Shown one piece after another: positions 1 to 6,834 of a DNA stretch of 35,321 nucleotides. The stretch comes from G020354785 sp964580815 (GTDB lineage Bacteria > Bacteroidota > Bacteroidia > Bacteroidales > UBA10428). The stretch lies in contig CAZOLY010000010.1 in the NCBI GenBank assembly GCA_964580815.1, positions 1-35,321 of the forward strand, written 5' to 3'. Positions within the stretch are counted from its first letter, which is position 1. Each line of letters starts with the position of its first letter. The position numbers were made by a program, and so were the translations under genes. The notes under the pieces are model-generated. The model searched no databases. It was given only the letters and a program-made list of their open reading frames with translations, and was not told the DNA's origin.

Positions 1-58
1 ACTGTTAAATGGTATAAAAATAATTTATAATTTCAAGGTTGTGCAACAAGCACACCCT

Positions 59-159
59 GTATATTGTATGCCGATATTTGATAAGTTTTAAGAATTACTT
101 AACTTATGCTAAATTGGAAGAAGTTATAAACAAGAAACAATGAATGCACGGCATTATAC
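59..159. repeat. imperfect inverted repeat in leading spacer
   Basis: The 15-base arm GTATATTGTATGCCG at 59-73 faces CGGCATTATAC at 149-159; they pair except for a four-base bulge. Just before the left arm lies GTGCAACAA, also found at the left end of the large palindrome at 3597. The rest of 1-226 holds no convincing gene; a 19-codon ORF at 141 has nothing to support it. This may be a degenerate member of the spacer-palindrome group described further on. Confidence 0.3.
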
Positions 160-226
160 ACCTAACCGGAAGCTGCCATTGAAAAAACATTTTATATGAT
201 ATTAAAATATTCTAAAACATAAAATT

Positions 227-1489
227 ATGAAAAGTATAAATAGGTTTATTTACATAATAATCACTATTGGGATGATTATATTTCTTTCTAATTGTAAAAA
301 AGACAATGAAAGTTTGCAAACTACTATTAAAAATGTGATTGGATATGCTCAAAAAGGACCTTTTATTAATGGAAGTTCTGTTACTGTTTATGATTTACAA
401 TCTAATTTATCTCCTACCGGTAAATCATATAATGCTCAAATTACAGACAATAAAGGTACATTTGAACTTAGTGACATATCATTCACTTCAAATTATATAA
501 GTCTTAGAGCAGATGGTTTTTACTTTAATGAAGTTTCAGGAGAGCAATCAGCCGCTCAAATAACATTATATGCACTTTCTGATATTTTAGATAAAACCAA
601 TATAAATGTAAATTTATTGACACATCTTGAGAAGGCACGAGTTGAGTATTTAATGAAGAATGGAAAATCGTTTTCAGATTCAAAGACCCAAGCTCAAAAA
701 GAAATATTGACAATTTTTAATATTGAAAAAAGCAATATTAAGCCTTCTGAAAATTTAAATATTTCAGAAAGTGGTGATGATAATGCAATATTATTAGCAA
801 TATCAACAATTTTACAGGGTTATCGTTCAGAAAGTGAATTAACAGAACTATTATCAAATATTAGCAATGATTTAAAGGATGATGGCATTTTAAATAGTGA
901 TACACTAGGTTCAGTTTTAATAAACCACGCTGTATATTTAGATACAATTTCAATTAAAAATAACTTGGCAAAAAGATATAGTGATATTGGCGCAACATCA
1001 CATATACCGGATTTTGGTCAGTATATTACAAATTTTATATCAAAAACAAAGTTTCAAATTACTCAATCGCTAATTGATTATCCTGTATCTGGTATTAACG
1101 GTGATAACATACTTTACTTATCAAAAATGCTGTTTAATGCAGGGATAAATAACATATATAGTCTTGCTGCCAATTTGCCTAAAGGTACAGCACTAAAAAT
1201 AAAAATAACATCATTGAGTACATCTGATACAAGCACAGTTATACCATCAGATACAGGCACAATTAATACAAATGATACGAGGGCCGCCTGGTATTACATG
1301 CTGGGAAGCGGAATAAACTGGTCTATTTCTGATTTTGATTTCAATTTATATACGCAAATATTTACTGCAATTGAATCAGATAAATCATGCGATTTAAAAA
1401 TGTTTTTTGATAACGGTTCGTTTCTTATAGAGTATTTTGAGATGAATTTAAGTCAGCCAACAAGAAAGAAAACAATTACTGTAAATTAA
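227..1489 (+). CDS. secreted lipoprotein of unknown function
   Basis: A 420-residue lipoprotein. The N-terminus has a short positive stretch, a hydrophobic core at about 7-20 and a lipobox LSNC with Cys23. The residues after the Cys, KKDNE, resemble the lysine/acidic tag that sends Bacteroidota lipoproteins to the cell surface, so surface exposure is a reasonable inference. Residues about 38-100 (GYAQKGPFINGSSV..., then NAQITDNKGTFEL) read like a carboxypeptidase-regulatory-type beta-sandwich, in which a short peptide segment is wrapped by strands. The middle (about 110-260) is predicted to be helical. The C-terminal part has a Ser/Thr/Asp-rich linker near 330-350 and then a beta-rich end. 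No enzyme motif is visible. It stands alone, with AT-rich sequence upstream and a long spacer downstream. No function is proposed. Confidence 0.8.
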   Translation: MKSINRFIYIIITIGMIIFLSNCKKDNESLQTTIKNVIGYAQKGPFINGSSVTVYDLQSNLSPTGKSYNAQITDNKGTFELSDISFTSNYISLRADGFYFNEVSGEQSAAQITLYALSDILDKTNINVNLLTHLEKARVEYLMKNGKSFSDSKTQAQKEILTIFNIEKSNIKPSENLNISESGDDNAILLAISTILQGYRSESELTELLSNISNDLKDDGILNSDTLGSVLINHAVYLDTISIKNNLAKRYSDIGATSHIPDFGQYITNFISKTKFQITQSLIDYPVSGINGDNILYLSKMLFNAGINNIYSLAANLPKGTALKIKITSLSTSDTSTVIPSDTGTINTNDTRAAWYYMLGSGINWSISDFDFNLYTQIFTAIESDKSCDLKMFFDNGSFLIEYFEMNLSQPTRKKTITVN

Positions 1490-1515
1490 AAAATATACAA
1501 AAGCAGATTACACGC

Positions 1516-1659
1516 GGCATAACCAATAAGGGTTTTAGAGGTACGCGAGGCACAATAGCCCGCAGTAATGTTTGGTCACGTTGGATAAGAACGCAGCTTC
1601 TCCTCCCTTACTGTTCATACCGTCAACGGGTTAACAACCAATGTTAACCTTGCGTTACT
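1516..1659. repeat. spacer with TAAC/GTTA inverted ends (site A)
   Basis: The spacer after the first gene is clearly richer in G+C than the genes beside it. It begins with GGCATAACCAATAAGGG and ends with AACCTTGCGTTA. The ends pair imperfectly (TAAC-AAGG-GTT against AACCTT-GTTA) with extra unpaired bases in the left arm. An inner GGTTAAC...GTTAACC dyad lies at about 1629-1649. The starting motif GGCATAAC recurs at 22165, and its relatives GCACATAACA at 2847 and 12267. Confidence 0.4.
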
Positions 1660-1727
1660 ATATAAAATTTTATCTGCACTAAAAATAAATGGAATATGAT
1701 ATAGTTCGTCAACCAAATTTTAATAAA

Positions 1728-1781
1728 ATGAGAAGTCTTTTGATTATTCTTATTTTCAGCTGCAATCCAAAAATTACTTAG
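1728..1781 (+). pseudogene. possible remnant of a lipoprotein gene start
   Basis: ATG at 1728 opens 17 codons reading MRSLLIILIFSCNPKIT before TAG. This looks like a lipoprotein signal (hydrophobic core, then Ser-Cys-Asn) cut short. No continuation is recognisable in any frame before the tRNA at 1899. It may be the stump of a decayed lipoprotein gene, or chance. Confidence 0.2.
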
Positions 1782-1898
1782 TAAGAATGAAAAGATTTGG
1801 AATGGGGAAAGGATAAAAAAACTCCTATGGCAATCAGCAAATAGTCCGGGATTTTTTCAGGTTTGTTGAAAAGCCTGATATTTTCGACTAAAATATAG

Positions 1899-1970
1899 TA
1901 GCGCGTAGCAGAATCGAACTGCTATCTTCGGCTTGAGAAACCGATCTCCTAACCATTAGAGGAACGCGCC
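1899..1970 (-). tRNA. tRNA-Glu, anticodon CTC
   Basis: Read on the minus strand, the 72 bases fold as a complete cloverleaf. Acceptor GGCGCGT pairs with ACGCGCT (first pair G-T). The D arm is CTCT/GGAG with loop AATGGTTA. The anticodon stem TCGGT/GCCGA encloses loop TTCTCAA, so the anticodon is CTC, which reads GAG. The variable region has 4 bases, and the T arm AGCAG/CTGCT encloses TTCGATT. The discriminator base is A and no CCA is encoded. Length, TTCGA loop and D-loop GG all fit a class I tRNA. It is the only RNA gene seen in the window and runs against the surrounding genes. Confidence 0.93.
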
Positions 1971-2363
1971 ATAATAAGTATTTTAATAAATTAATATGTG
2001 TAAATTTATATTTTTTCTATAAATAAATAAAAACCTGAATGCCCTTTTTGGAATAGTTTAATTTAATACAAAAAGAAATCATTGATATAGTTATTTCCAC
2101 TTCGTTTGACGTCCATTGAATGATCAAACCTTTAAAAGCATACAACTAACAAGATTAACAAATAATAATACTCATTGCAACATCGTGTATAATTCATTGC
2201 AGGATATTGAGGTTGCCAATAAAATTAAATAACATTCTCTTATAAAATATTTATAATAGAAATTAAAATAAGATAGATTAGAGGATTTTAAAGAATGGGG
2301 AAAAATTTTTAAGTTTGAAGTTTTTATTTAACTATATAATATTAATCACTAAAACATCTAACT
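1971..2363. other. 393-bp AT-rich spacer, no gene seen
   Basis: Between the 5' end of the tRNA and the next gene there is strongly AT-rich sequence with stop codons in all frames. I see no good promoter consensus, terminator hairpin or repeat in it. It must hold the tRNA promoter (reading leftward) and probably that of the gene at 2364, but neither can be placed with confidence. Confidence 0.6.
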
Positions 2364-2837
2364 ATGAGCAATTTAACTATTGACCTAAAAAGTAAAAAAA
2401 ATAAACTCTTGCTTATTTCAGGAGCCTTTTTTGTTTTATTACCTTTTATCGCCTGTTTGGGATTTAATTTTTATTGGGGTAATTCTTTTGGCCATTCATT
2501 TAAAATGTTTGCCAGAAGTGGTGCTTTATATCCATTAATAATTTTGTTCGTTATTGGTGTAATATCACTATATTCTCTTATTTATGATAAACTTATGAAT
2601 CATAATCTTTTTTTTATTCTATCTTTTTTTGCATTAATTATTAGTATAATTTTTTTTATGCGAGGATATTATCTTTCAGATATTAACTTCATTAACTTAT
2701 TTGGTTCGTATAGAATTAGCTATTCTTTTGTTGAAGGTTTTTTGGGACCTTTAACTTTTCACTTAACTTTTATTATAAGTTTTATTTGTTCATATTTTCT
2801 ATATCGGATTGGACAGATAATAAAAATGGGGAATTAG
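2364..2837 (+). CDS. small four-helix integral membrane protein
   Basis: 157 residues with about four membrane-spanning segments: roughly 15-36, 54-74, 80-101 and 125-150. The N-terminal tail is short and basic (SKKNK), which predicts a cytoplasmic N-terminus. There are no catalytic-looking clusters of His, Glu or Cys, and I do not recognise the family. It stands alone between spacers and is followed after nine bases by the palindromic spacer at 2847. Codon use is as AT-rich as its neighbours. Position and size suggest an accessory gene; the function is unknown. Confidence 0.75.
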   Translation: MSNLTIDLKSKKNKLLLISGAFFVLLPFIACLGFNFYWGNSFGHSFKMFARSGALYPLIILFVIGVISLYSLIYDKLMNHNLFFILSFFALIISIIFFMRGYYLSDINFINLFGSYRISYSFVEGFLGPLTFHLTFIISFICSYFLYRIGQIIKMGN

Positions 2838-2846
2838 TACCACTCG

Positions 2847-2922
2847 GCACATAACACTGCTTCATCAGGTATAGCCGGGTTTGGTGGATTTCGACAACGG
2901 TTAATATACGTTACCGCTGTGC
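2847..2922. repeat. intergenic inverted-repeat spacer (site B)
   Basis: It starts GCACATAACA and ends GTTACCGCTGTGC. The reverse complement of the end, GCACAGCGGTAAC, matches the start with an insertion, so the ends pair as GCACA/TGTGC and TAAC/GTTA. A second dyad, CGGTTAATATACGTTACCG, sits at the right. The ten-base start GCACATAACA is repeated exactly at 12267, after an unrelated gene. Confidence 0.5.
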
Positions 2923-2957
2923 AAAATCCTGAATCCAATATTAATGGATCTAAAACT

Positions 2958-3554
2958 ATGAAACAAACAAACTCTGATTTGAAAAAGTACCCGACAATTG
3001 GTATATGTGGTCTTGATTGCGGTTTATGTCCGAGATATTATACTATAGGGACCTCAAGATGTCCTGGATGTGATGGCCCCGATTTCTATAATAAACACCC
3101 GTCATGTTTTTTCATAACCTGTTGTGTCAGGAAAAATAATCTTGAAGTTTGTGCTGAGTGTCCGGACTTCCCGTGCTCTAAATTCAAAAGTGATGAAGAA
3201 TACAGGCAATTGAAAGAATCTTCTTCATATCCATCTTCTAAAAAAATTATGTCGAATTTAAATTTTATAAAAGAATATGGAATTGAAAGGTTCATAGAAC
3301 AGCAAAAGAAACGAATCAAATTACTTGAAACAATGATAGAGAATTTTGATGATGGAAGGTCAAGGAGTTTTTTCTGTAAAGCAACAGCTTTACTAGATTT
3401 AAAAAATCTTGAGGACTCAATAGATAAGGCAATTCAAAAAATGAGATCAGACAATATCAAACCAAACGATACAAAAATAATTGCCAGAATTCTCAAGGAC
3501 ATCATTAATGAAATTGCAATTAAGAATGGCGCAGAATTAATCAAAAAGAAGTAA
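2958..3554 (+). CDS. DUF3795 cysteine-rich protein
   Basis: 198 residues from the ATG at 2958. The frame opens further upstream with a GTG at 2919, but that lies inside the palindromic spacer and adds residues that look unlike protein, so the ATG is preferred. The N-terminal third is crowded with cysteines in the DUF3795 pattern: GICGLDCGLCPRY, then CPGCDGPDF, a HPSC segment, ITCCV, and CAECPDFPC. These probably bind zinc or an iron-sulfur cluster. The C-terminal part, about residues 75-198, is predicted helical and Lys/Glu-rich. There is no signal peptide, so it should be cytoplasmic. DUF3795 has no established biochemical role. It stands alone between two palindromic spacers. Confidence 0.85.
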   Translation: MKQTNSDLKKYPTIGICGLDCGLCPRYYTIGTSRCPGCDGPDFYNKHPSCFFITCCVRKNNLEVCAECPDFPCSKFKSDEEYRQLKESSSYPSSKKIMSNLNFIKEYGIERFIEQQKKRIKLLETMIENFDDGRSRSFFCKATALLDLKNLEDSIDKAIQKMRSDNIKPNDTKIIARILKDIINEIAIKNGAELIKKK

Positions 3555-3596
3555 TCTAAATGAGTAAAGATATTATTTTAGTGGAATTTGAAACTT

Positions 3597-3730
3597 GGTG
3601 CAACAATCGTATATAGCCAATGGTGGGGATTACAGGTATTCGAAGCTTTGTAACCCGCTCCAGTGTATGTGTACCATGATTGGAAAGTGCCACGCACCCC
3701 ACTGACTATATGTCCAAATGTTGTAAGCCA
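3597..3730. repeat. large imperfect palindrome (site C)
   Basis: The left arm at 3597-3628 starts GGTGCAACAATCG and ends ATAGCCAATGGTGGGG. It pairs with 3697-3730, which starts CCCCACTGACTATATG and ends TGTTGTAAGCCA. Pairing runs through both 30-base arms with a few extra-helical bases on each side. Nested inside is a second stem, GGGATTACA at 3626-3634 against TTGTAACCC at 3648-3656. It sits just upstream of the ATG at 3750. It is not a simple terminator: the arms are long and interrupted, and no T-run follows. Confidence 0.7.
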
Positions 3731-3749
3731 TAGCAAAAACTAACATATT

Positions 3750-4241
3750 ATGCACAGTATCGCAGAGGAAATATTGGACTATGAAGAATCAAAGGATAAA
3801 TTATTATCATTTCTTGAAAGTAAGGAAAATGCAATAATGATTTTAGCGACATCAGCGAATGATGTTGTAATGGCAAGGCCTATTCTCATAATTAACGATG
3901 CCCTGGATATATATTTCTTTACCTGGAAACATTCCAGGAAATGTGCTCAAATTGAGAAAAACCAGATGATTTCATTATGTAAAGATAAAGTTGAAATAGA
4001 AGGTACTGCTGAAATAATAGGACTAATGGCATCAGAGGAAAACAAAGAGATTTTAAAAATATTAAGAAAAAAACAACCTGATGCAATAAAAAGGTGGGAG
4101 AATAAACCCAATATGGTCATTGTAAAAGTAAAACCTATATTTGCGTCCATAGACGGATATTTCATTAACGATGATGCATTTATTGAATATATAGATCTAA
4201 AAAAGCAATATGCATATAGAGAAAAATGGGGATATTATTAA
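3750..4241 (+). CDS. pyridoxamine 5'-phosphate oxidase-like split-barrel protein
   Basis: 163 residues, the usual size for a single-domain flavin-binding split barrel. Residues about 14-135 follow the family layout: a first helix (KLLSFLES), then strands IMILATSAND, VVMARPILIIN, LDIYFFTWKHSRKCAQI (the segment that normally contacts the flavin phosphate), MISLCKDKVEIEGTAEIIG, a helix with KKQPDAIKRWE, and MVIVKVKPIFASI. No signal peptide. Members reduce or oxidise small molecules with FMN or F420, or bind haem; which applies here cannot be told. It is first in a tight unit with the methyltransferase and the ABC transporter that follow, and lies directly downstream of the large palindrome. Confidence 0.8.
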   Translation: MHSIAEEILDYEESKDKLLSFLESKENAIMILATSANDVVMARPILIINDALDIYFFTWKHSRKCAQIEKNQMISLCKDKVEIEGTAEIIGLMASEENKEILKILRKKQPDAIKRWENKPNMVIVKVKPIFASIDGYFINDDAFIEYIDLKKQYAYREKWGYY

Positions 4242-4264
4242 TAAATAGCAATAGCTTGCAACAA

Positions 4265-4864
4265 ATGGATAAAAAAAACGATACATCACACATAGTAAAA
4301 AGGATTGCATCCAGGGGAATATTTCCTCATCAATTAGCATTTACTTTGTTGATACCATTAAGGAATATATTTCTTTCTCCAAACCAACTAATAGAAAGAC
4401 TTGAACTGGAAGAAGATTTAAATGTATTAGAAGTGGGTCCCGGACCAGGATATTTTAGTCGACGAATAGCAAATACTTTAACCGGAGGTAAACTGATTTT
4501 AGCAGATATTCAGAAAGAGATGCTTGAATATGCCCAAAGGCGTATTGACAAAAAAGGGATTACAAATGTAGAGTATTACCTGTGTGATGGGCAAAAGTTT
4601 CAATTTCAGGACAATACTTTTGATAGGATAGTACTGGTGACCGTAATTGGAGAGGTTGAGAATAAGAAAGCATATATGAATGAATTTAATCGAATAATTA
4701 AAACAGGGGGCATTCTATCAATATCAGAACTAGCAGGGGATCCTGATAAATTGACTATTAATGAAATTAAAGAATTGGCGCTGAATTCAGGTTTTGAATT
4801 TTATAGGATTTACGGAAATAATAGAAACTATACTATAAATTTTAAAAAGTGTAACGGCACCTAA
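4265..4864 (+). CDS. class I SAM-dependent methyltransferase
   Basis: 199 residues from the ATG at 4265. An in-frame ATG at 4226 would overlap the previous gene by 16 bases and add 13 residues; the later start better fits a methyltransferase beginning just before the His-rich helix (FPHQLAFTLLIPLRN). Motif I is VLEVGPGPGYFSRRIA, followed by an acidic residue at the end of the second strand (LILADIQ), then CDGQKF and the post-motif DNTFDRIVLVTVIGE. These define a Rossmann-fold methyltransferase using S-adenosylmethionine. The substrate is unknown; ubiE/COQ5-type small-molecule enzymes look most similar. It lies between the split-barrel protein and the ABC genes, 13 bases before the ATPase, so it is probably co-transcribed and may modify what the transporter carries (inference). 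Confidence 0.85.
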   Translation: MDKKNDTSHIVKRIASRGIFPHQLAFTLLIPLRNIFLSPNQLIERLELEEDLNVLEVGPGPGYFSRRIANTLTGGKLILADIQKEMLEYAQRRIDKKGITNVEYYLCDGQKFQFQDNTFDRIVLVTVIGEVENKKAYMNEFNRIIKTGGILSISELAGDPDKLTINEIKELALNSGFEFYRIYGNNRNYTINFKKCNGT

Positions 4865-4877
4865 CAGCAAATATAAT

Positions 4878-5807
4878 ATGTGCACAGACAAAATTGTCAT
4901 CAGGACTAACAATTTGACTAAAAACTTTGGGAGCAGAGTTGCTGTAAAGAGTTTGAATATTGAAATCAAACATGGAGAGATTTTTTCGTTACTTGGCAAA
5001 AATGGTGCAGGTAAGACAACGACTATTAAAATGTTGTGTTGTTTATTGCAGCCCACATCAGGAAATGCTTCAGTAATGAATTTTAGCATTAAGAAAGATC
5101 CTTTAAAAATAAAAGAAATCATTGGCGTTTCGCCTCAGGATACTGCAATAGCAGGACATTTAAATACATGGGAGAATCTCCTGTTAATGGGTGGCGTTTT
5201 CGGCCTGAAAATGATTGAATCGAAAAGGAGAGCAAAGAATCTGATGGAATTAATGGAACTTGAGGATAGAAAAGACCAGACAAGAAAACTTTCAGGAGGT
5301 TTGCAACGCAGGTTAAGTATTGCAATGGCTTTAATGTCTGATCCACAGGTATTGTTTCTTGACGAACCGACATTGGGACTTGACCCGCATGCAAGAAAAT
5401 CTGTTTGGAATTATATTGAAAAACTTAAAAAGGAAAAAACCATTTTACTGACAACTCACTATCTGGAAGAAGCGGATTCGTTGGCTGACCATATAGCCAT
5501 TATGGATGAGGGGGAAATAATTGAGATAGGAACTTCGAGTGAATTAAAAAAGAGATATACAAGCAATCAGACCCTTAAAATTTCAGCTGAAAACATAACA
5601 AAAGAAATTTTTGACATCCTAAATAAACAAGGAATGGAAGTAAATATTACATCCTCGGGGGTAGAGATAAAATCTAAAGAATTGGATTTTTATTATATAA
5701 TAGATTTGTTGCGGCAAAAAAATGTAAAAATCAGGGAGATACAAATGCCAGAGCCAACTTTAGAAGATGTTTTTCTTCATCTGACAGGAAAGGAGGCAGC
5801 CATATGA
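4878..5807 (+). CDS. ABC transporter ATP-binding protein, DrrA type
   Basis: 309 residues, typical of ATPases paired with ABC-2 permeases. Walker A GKNGAGKTT is at 40-48, the Q-loop Gln at 87 (VSPQD), signature LSGGL at 138-142, Walker B VLFLDEPT at 158-165, and the switch His194 in LLTTH. The C-terminal 90 residues, after the ATPase core, form the small accessory domain seen in DrrA/CcmA-like subunits and end with PTLEDVFLHLTGKEA, a classic ending for the family. It energises export by the permease encoded next, whose ATG overlaps this stop codon. The cargo is unknown; drugs, lipids or a modified small molecule are all possible. Confidence 0.93.
   Translation: MCTDKIVIRTNNLTKNFGSRVAVKSLNIEIKHGEIFSLLGKNGAGKTTTIKMLCCLLQPTSGNASVMNFSIKKDPLKIKEIIGVSPQDTAIAGHLNTWENLLLMGGVFGLKMIESKRRAKNLMELMELEDRKDQTRKLSGGLQRRLSIAMALMSDPQVLFLDEPTLGLDPHARKSVWNYIEKLKKEKTILLTTHYLEEADSLADHIAIMDEGEIIEIGTSSELKKRYTSNQTLKISAENITKEIFDILNKQGMEVNITSSGVEIKSKELDFYYIIDLLRQKNVKIREIQMPEPTLEDVFLHLTGKEAAI
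5790..5796 (+). promoter_or_regulatory. strong Shine-Dalgarno inside the ATPase gene
   Basis: AAGGAGG lies 7 bases before the ATG at 5804, within the last codons of the ATPase gene. Strong Shine-Dalgarno sequences are uncommon in Bacteroidota, which rely on AT-rich leaders. Here it fixes the permease start and supports translational coupling through the ATGA overlap. It may be partly coincidental, because it encodes Gly-Lys-Glu of the ATPase. Confidence 0.55.
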
Positions 5808-6532
5808 AATTCTATAGTCTAGCCAATCGAAACATAAAAGAGGTATATCGTGATCCTGTTTCAGTACTATTAGGTTTAGTTATGCCCATTGCCTTATTGA
5901 TACTCTTTTCTTCCATTTATAAAAGGACCCAGTTAGAAATGTTTTCTCCTCAAATGTTGACACCTGGGATTATTATTTTCAGTTTTGCCATTTTAATCAT
6001 GTTCTCAGCCATATTACTGGCTAAGGACAAGCAAAGCGCTTTTCTGATAAGGCTTTTTACAACACCATTAAAATCATCAGATTTTATTCTGGCATACATG
6101 TTACCATTTATACCTTTAGCAATTTTTCAAACTCTGATATGTTTTATTGTAGGAGCATTACTTGGGGCCACATTTAGTAATGTATTTATTTCCCTGATAA
6201 TATTCCTTCCGGTTGCTGTGATATGTATTAGCCTTGGGATTATACTTGGGGCTTTGTTTACAGTAAATCAGGTGTCGGGTGTTGGTTCTTTGCTGGTTAC
6301 AGCTATCGGTTTGTTTTGCGGCGCATGGACTCCTCTAAAAATGATGGGCGGTGTTTTTGAGACTATCGGTTATGTGCTGCCATTTGCCCATGCCGTTGAT
6401 GCTGCTAAAGAATTATTATCAGGATCCCCATTTGTAGCTATTTCTGACAATTTTTATGTTATTTTAATTTATGCGACTATATTATTTATTCTTGCAATTT
6501 TGTCTTTTAGATGGACTATGAAAAAATTATAA
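5804..6532 (+). CDS. ABC-2 type permease, DrrB type
   Basis: 242 residues with six hydrophobic segments, roughly 20-40, 53-73, 95-120, 125-150, 155-175 and 215-238. It has the ABC-2 layout: a cytoplasmic N-terminal coupling helix (LANRNIKEVYRDPVSVLLG), paired central helices and a re-entrant GAWTPLKMM...FETIGYVLPFAHAVDA region before the last helix. The family works as a dimer with two ATPases in the inner membrane, usually for export. The start overlaps the ATPase stop (ATGA), so the two are translationally coupled. It ends the four-gene unit that began at 3750. Confidence 0.9.
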   Translation: MKFYSLANRNIKEVYRDPVSVLLGLVMPIALLILFSSIYKRTQLEMFSPQMLTPGIIIFSFAILIMFSAILLAKDKQSAFLIRLFTTPLKSSDFILAYMLPFIPLAIFQTLICFIVGALLGATFSNVFISLIIFLPVAVICISLGIILGALFTVNQVSGVGSLLVTAIGLFCGAWTPLKMMGGVFETIGYVLPFAHAVDAAKELLSGSPFVAISDNFYVILIYATILFILAILSFRWTMKKL

Positions 6533-6834
6533 CGAATGAAATAGGAAAGGTATTATGCTCAATTGAATAATTTGGTTTTACGGCAGGTTACATACTTACC
6601 ATGGCTGCATCTCCATCTGTATTTTCCCGGTTCACAGGTAAATCCTTCCCTTTGCTTTGGCTTACCGGGTTTTACCGCAATATGTGCATCAGGGTCAACT
6701 ATCCGGATACTTGATAAAAAATGCGGGCCTGTGGCTTGCTGATATGAACGCAGAAATTCTTATATTGCAATGCTAAATAACCTGCAGGGTGTGCTTACGC
6801 TCTCATTTAGCAAACATTAAATAAGACATAGACT
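6533..6834. other. 302-bp spacer with repeats and dyads
   Basis: No gene is seen. Two near-identical direct repeats, GGTTTTACGGCA at 6574 and GGTTTTACCGCA at 6668, bracket an inverted pair CCCGGT (6626-6631) and ACCGGG (6664-6669). Near the right end, TGCTAAAT at 6771-6778 is exactly inverted as ATTTAGCA at 6805-6812, 22 bases before the next ATG. No T-run follows any of these, so terminator activity is not supported. It belongs in style with the other structured spacers of this half of the window. Confidence 0.5.

Noticed and set aside
1857..1890. TCAGG...CCTGA hairpin as terminator of the tRNA
   Set aside because: On the tRNA strand it is followed by A, not T, and the stem is only five pairs with a long loop.
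2919..2957. GTG start giving a longer DUF3795 protein
   Set aside because: It lies inside the palindromic spacer and the added residues have no family match; the ATG at 2958 directly precedes the conserved Cys region.
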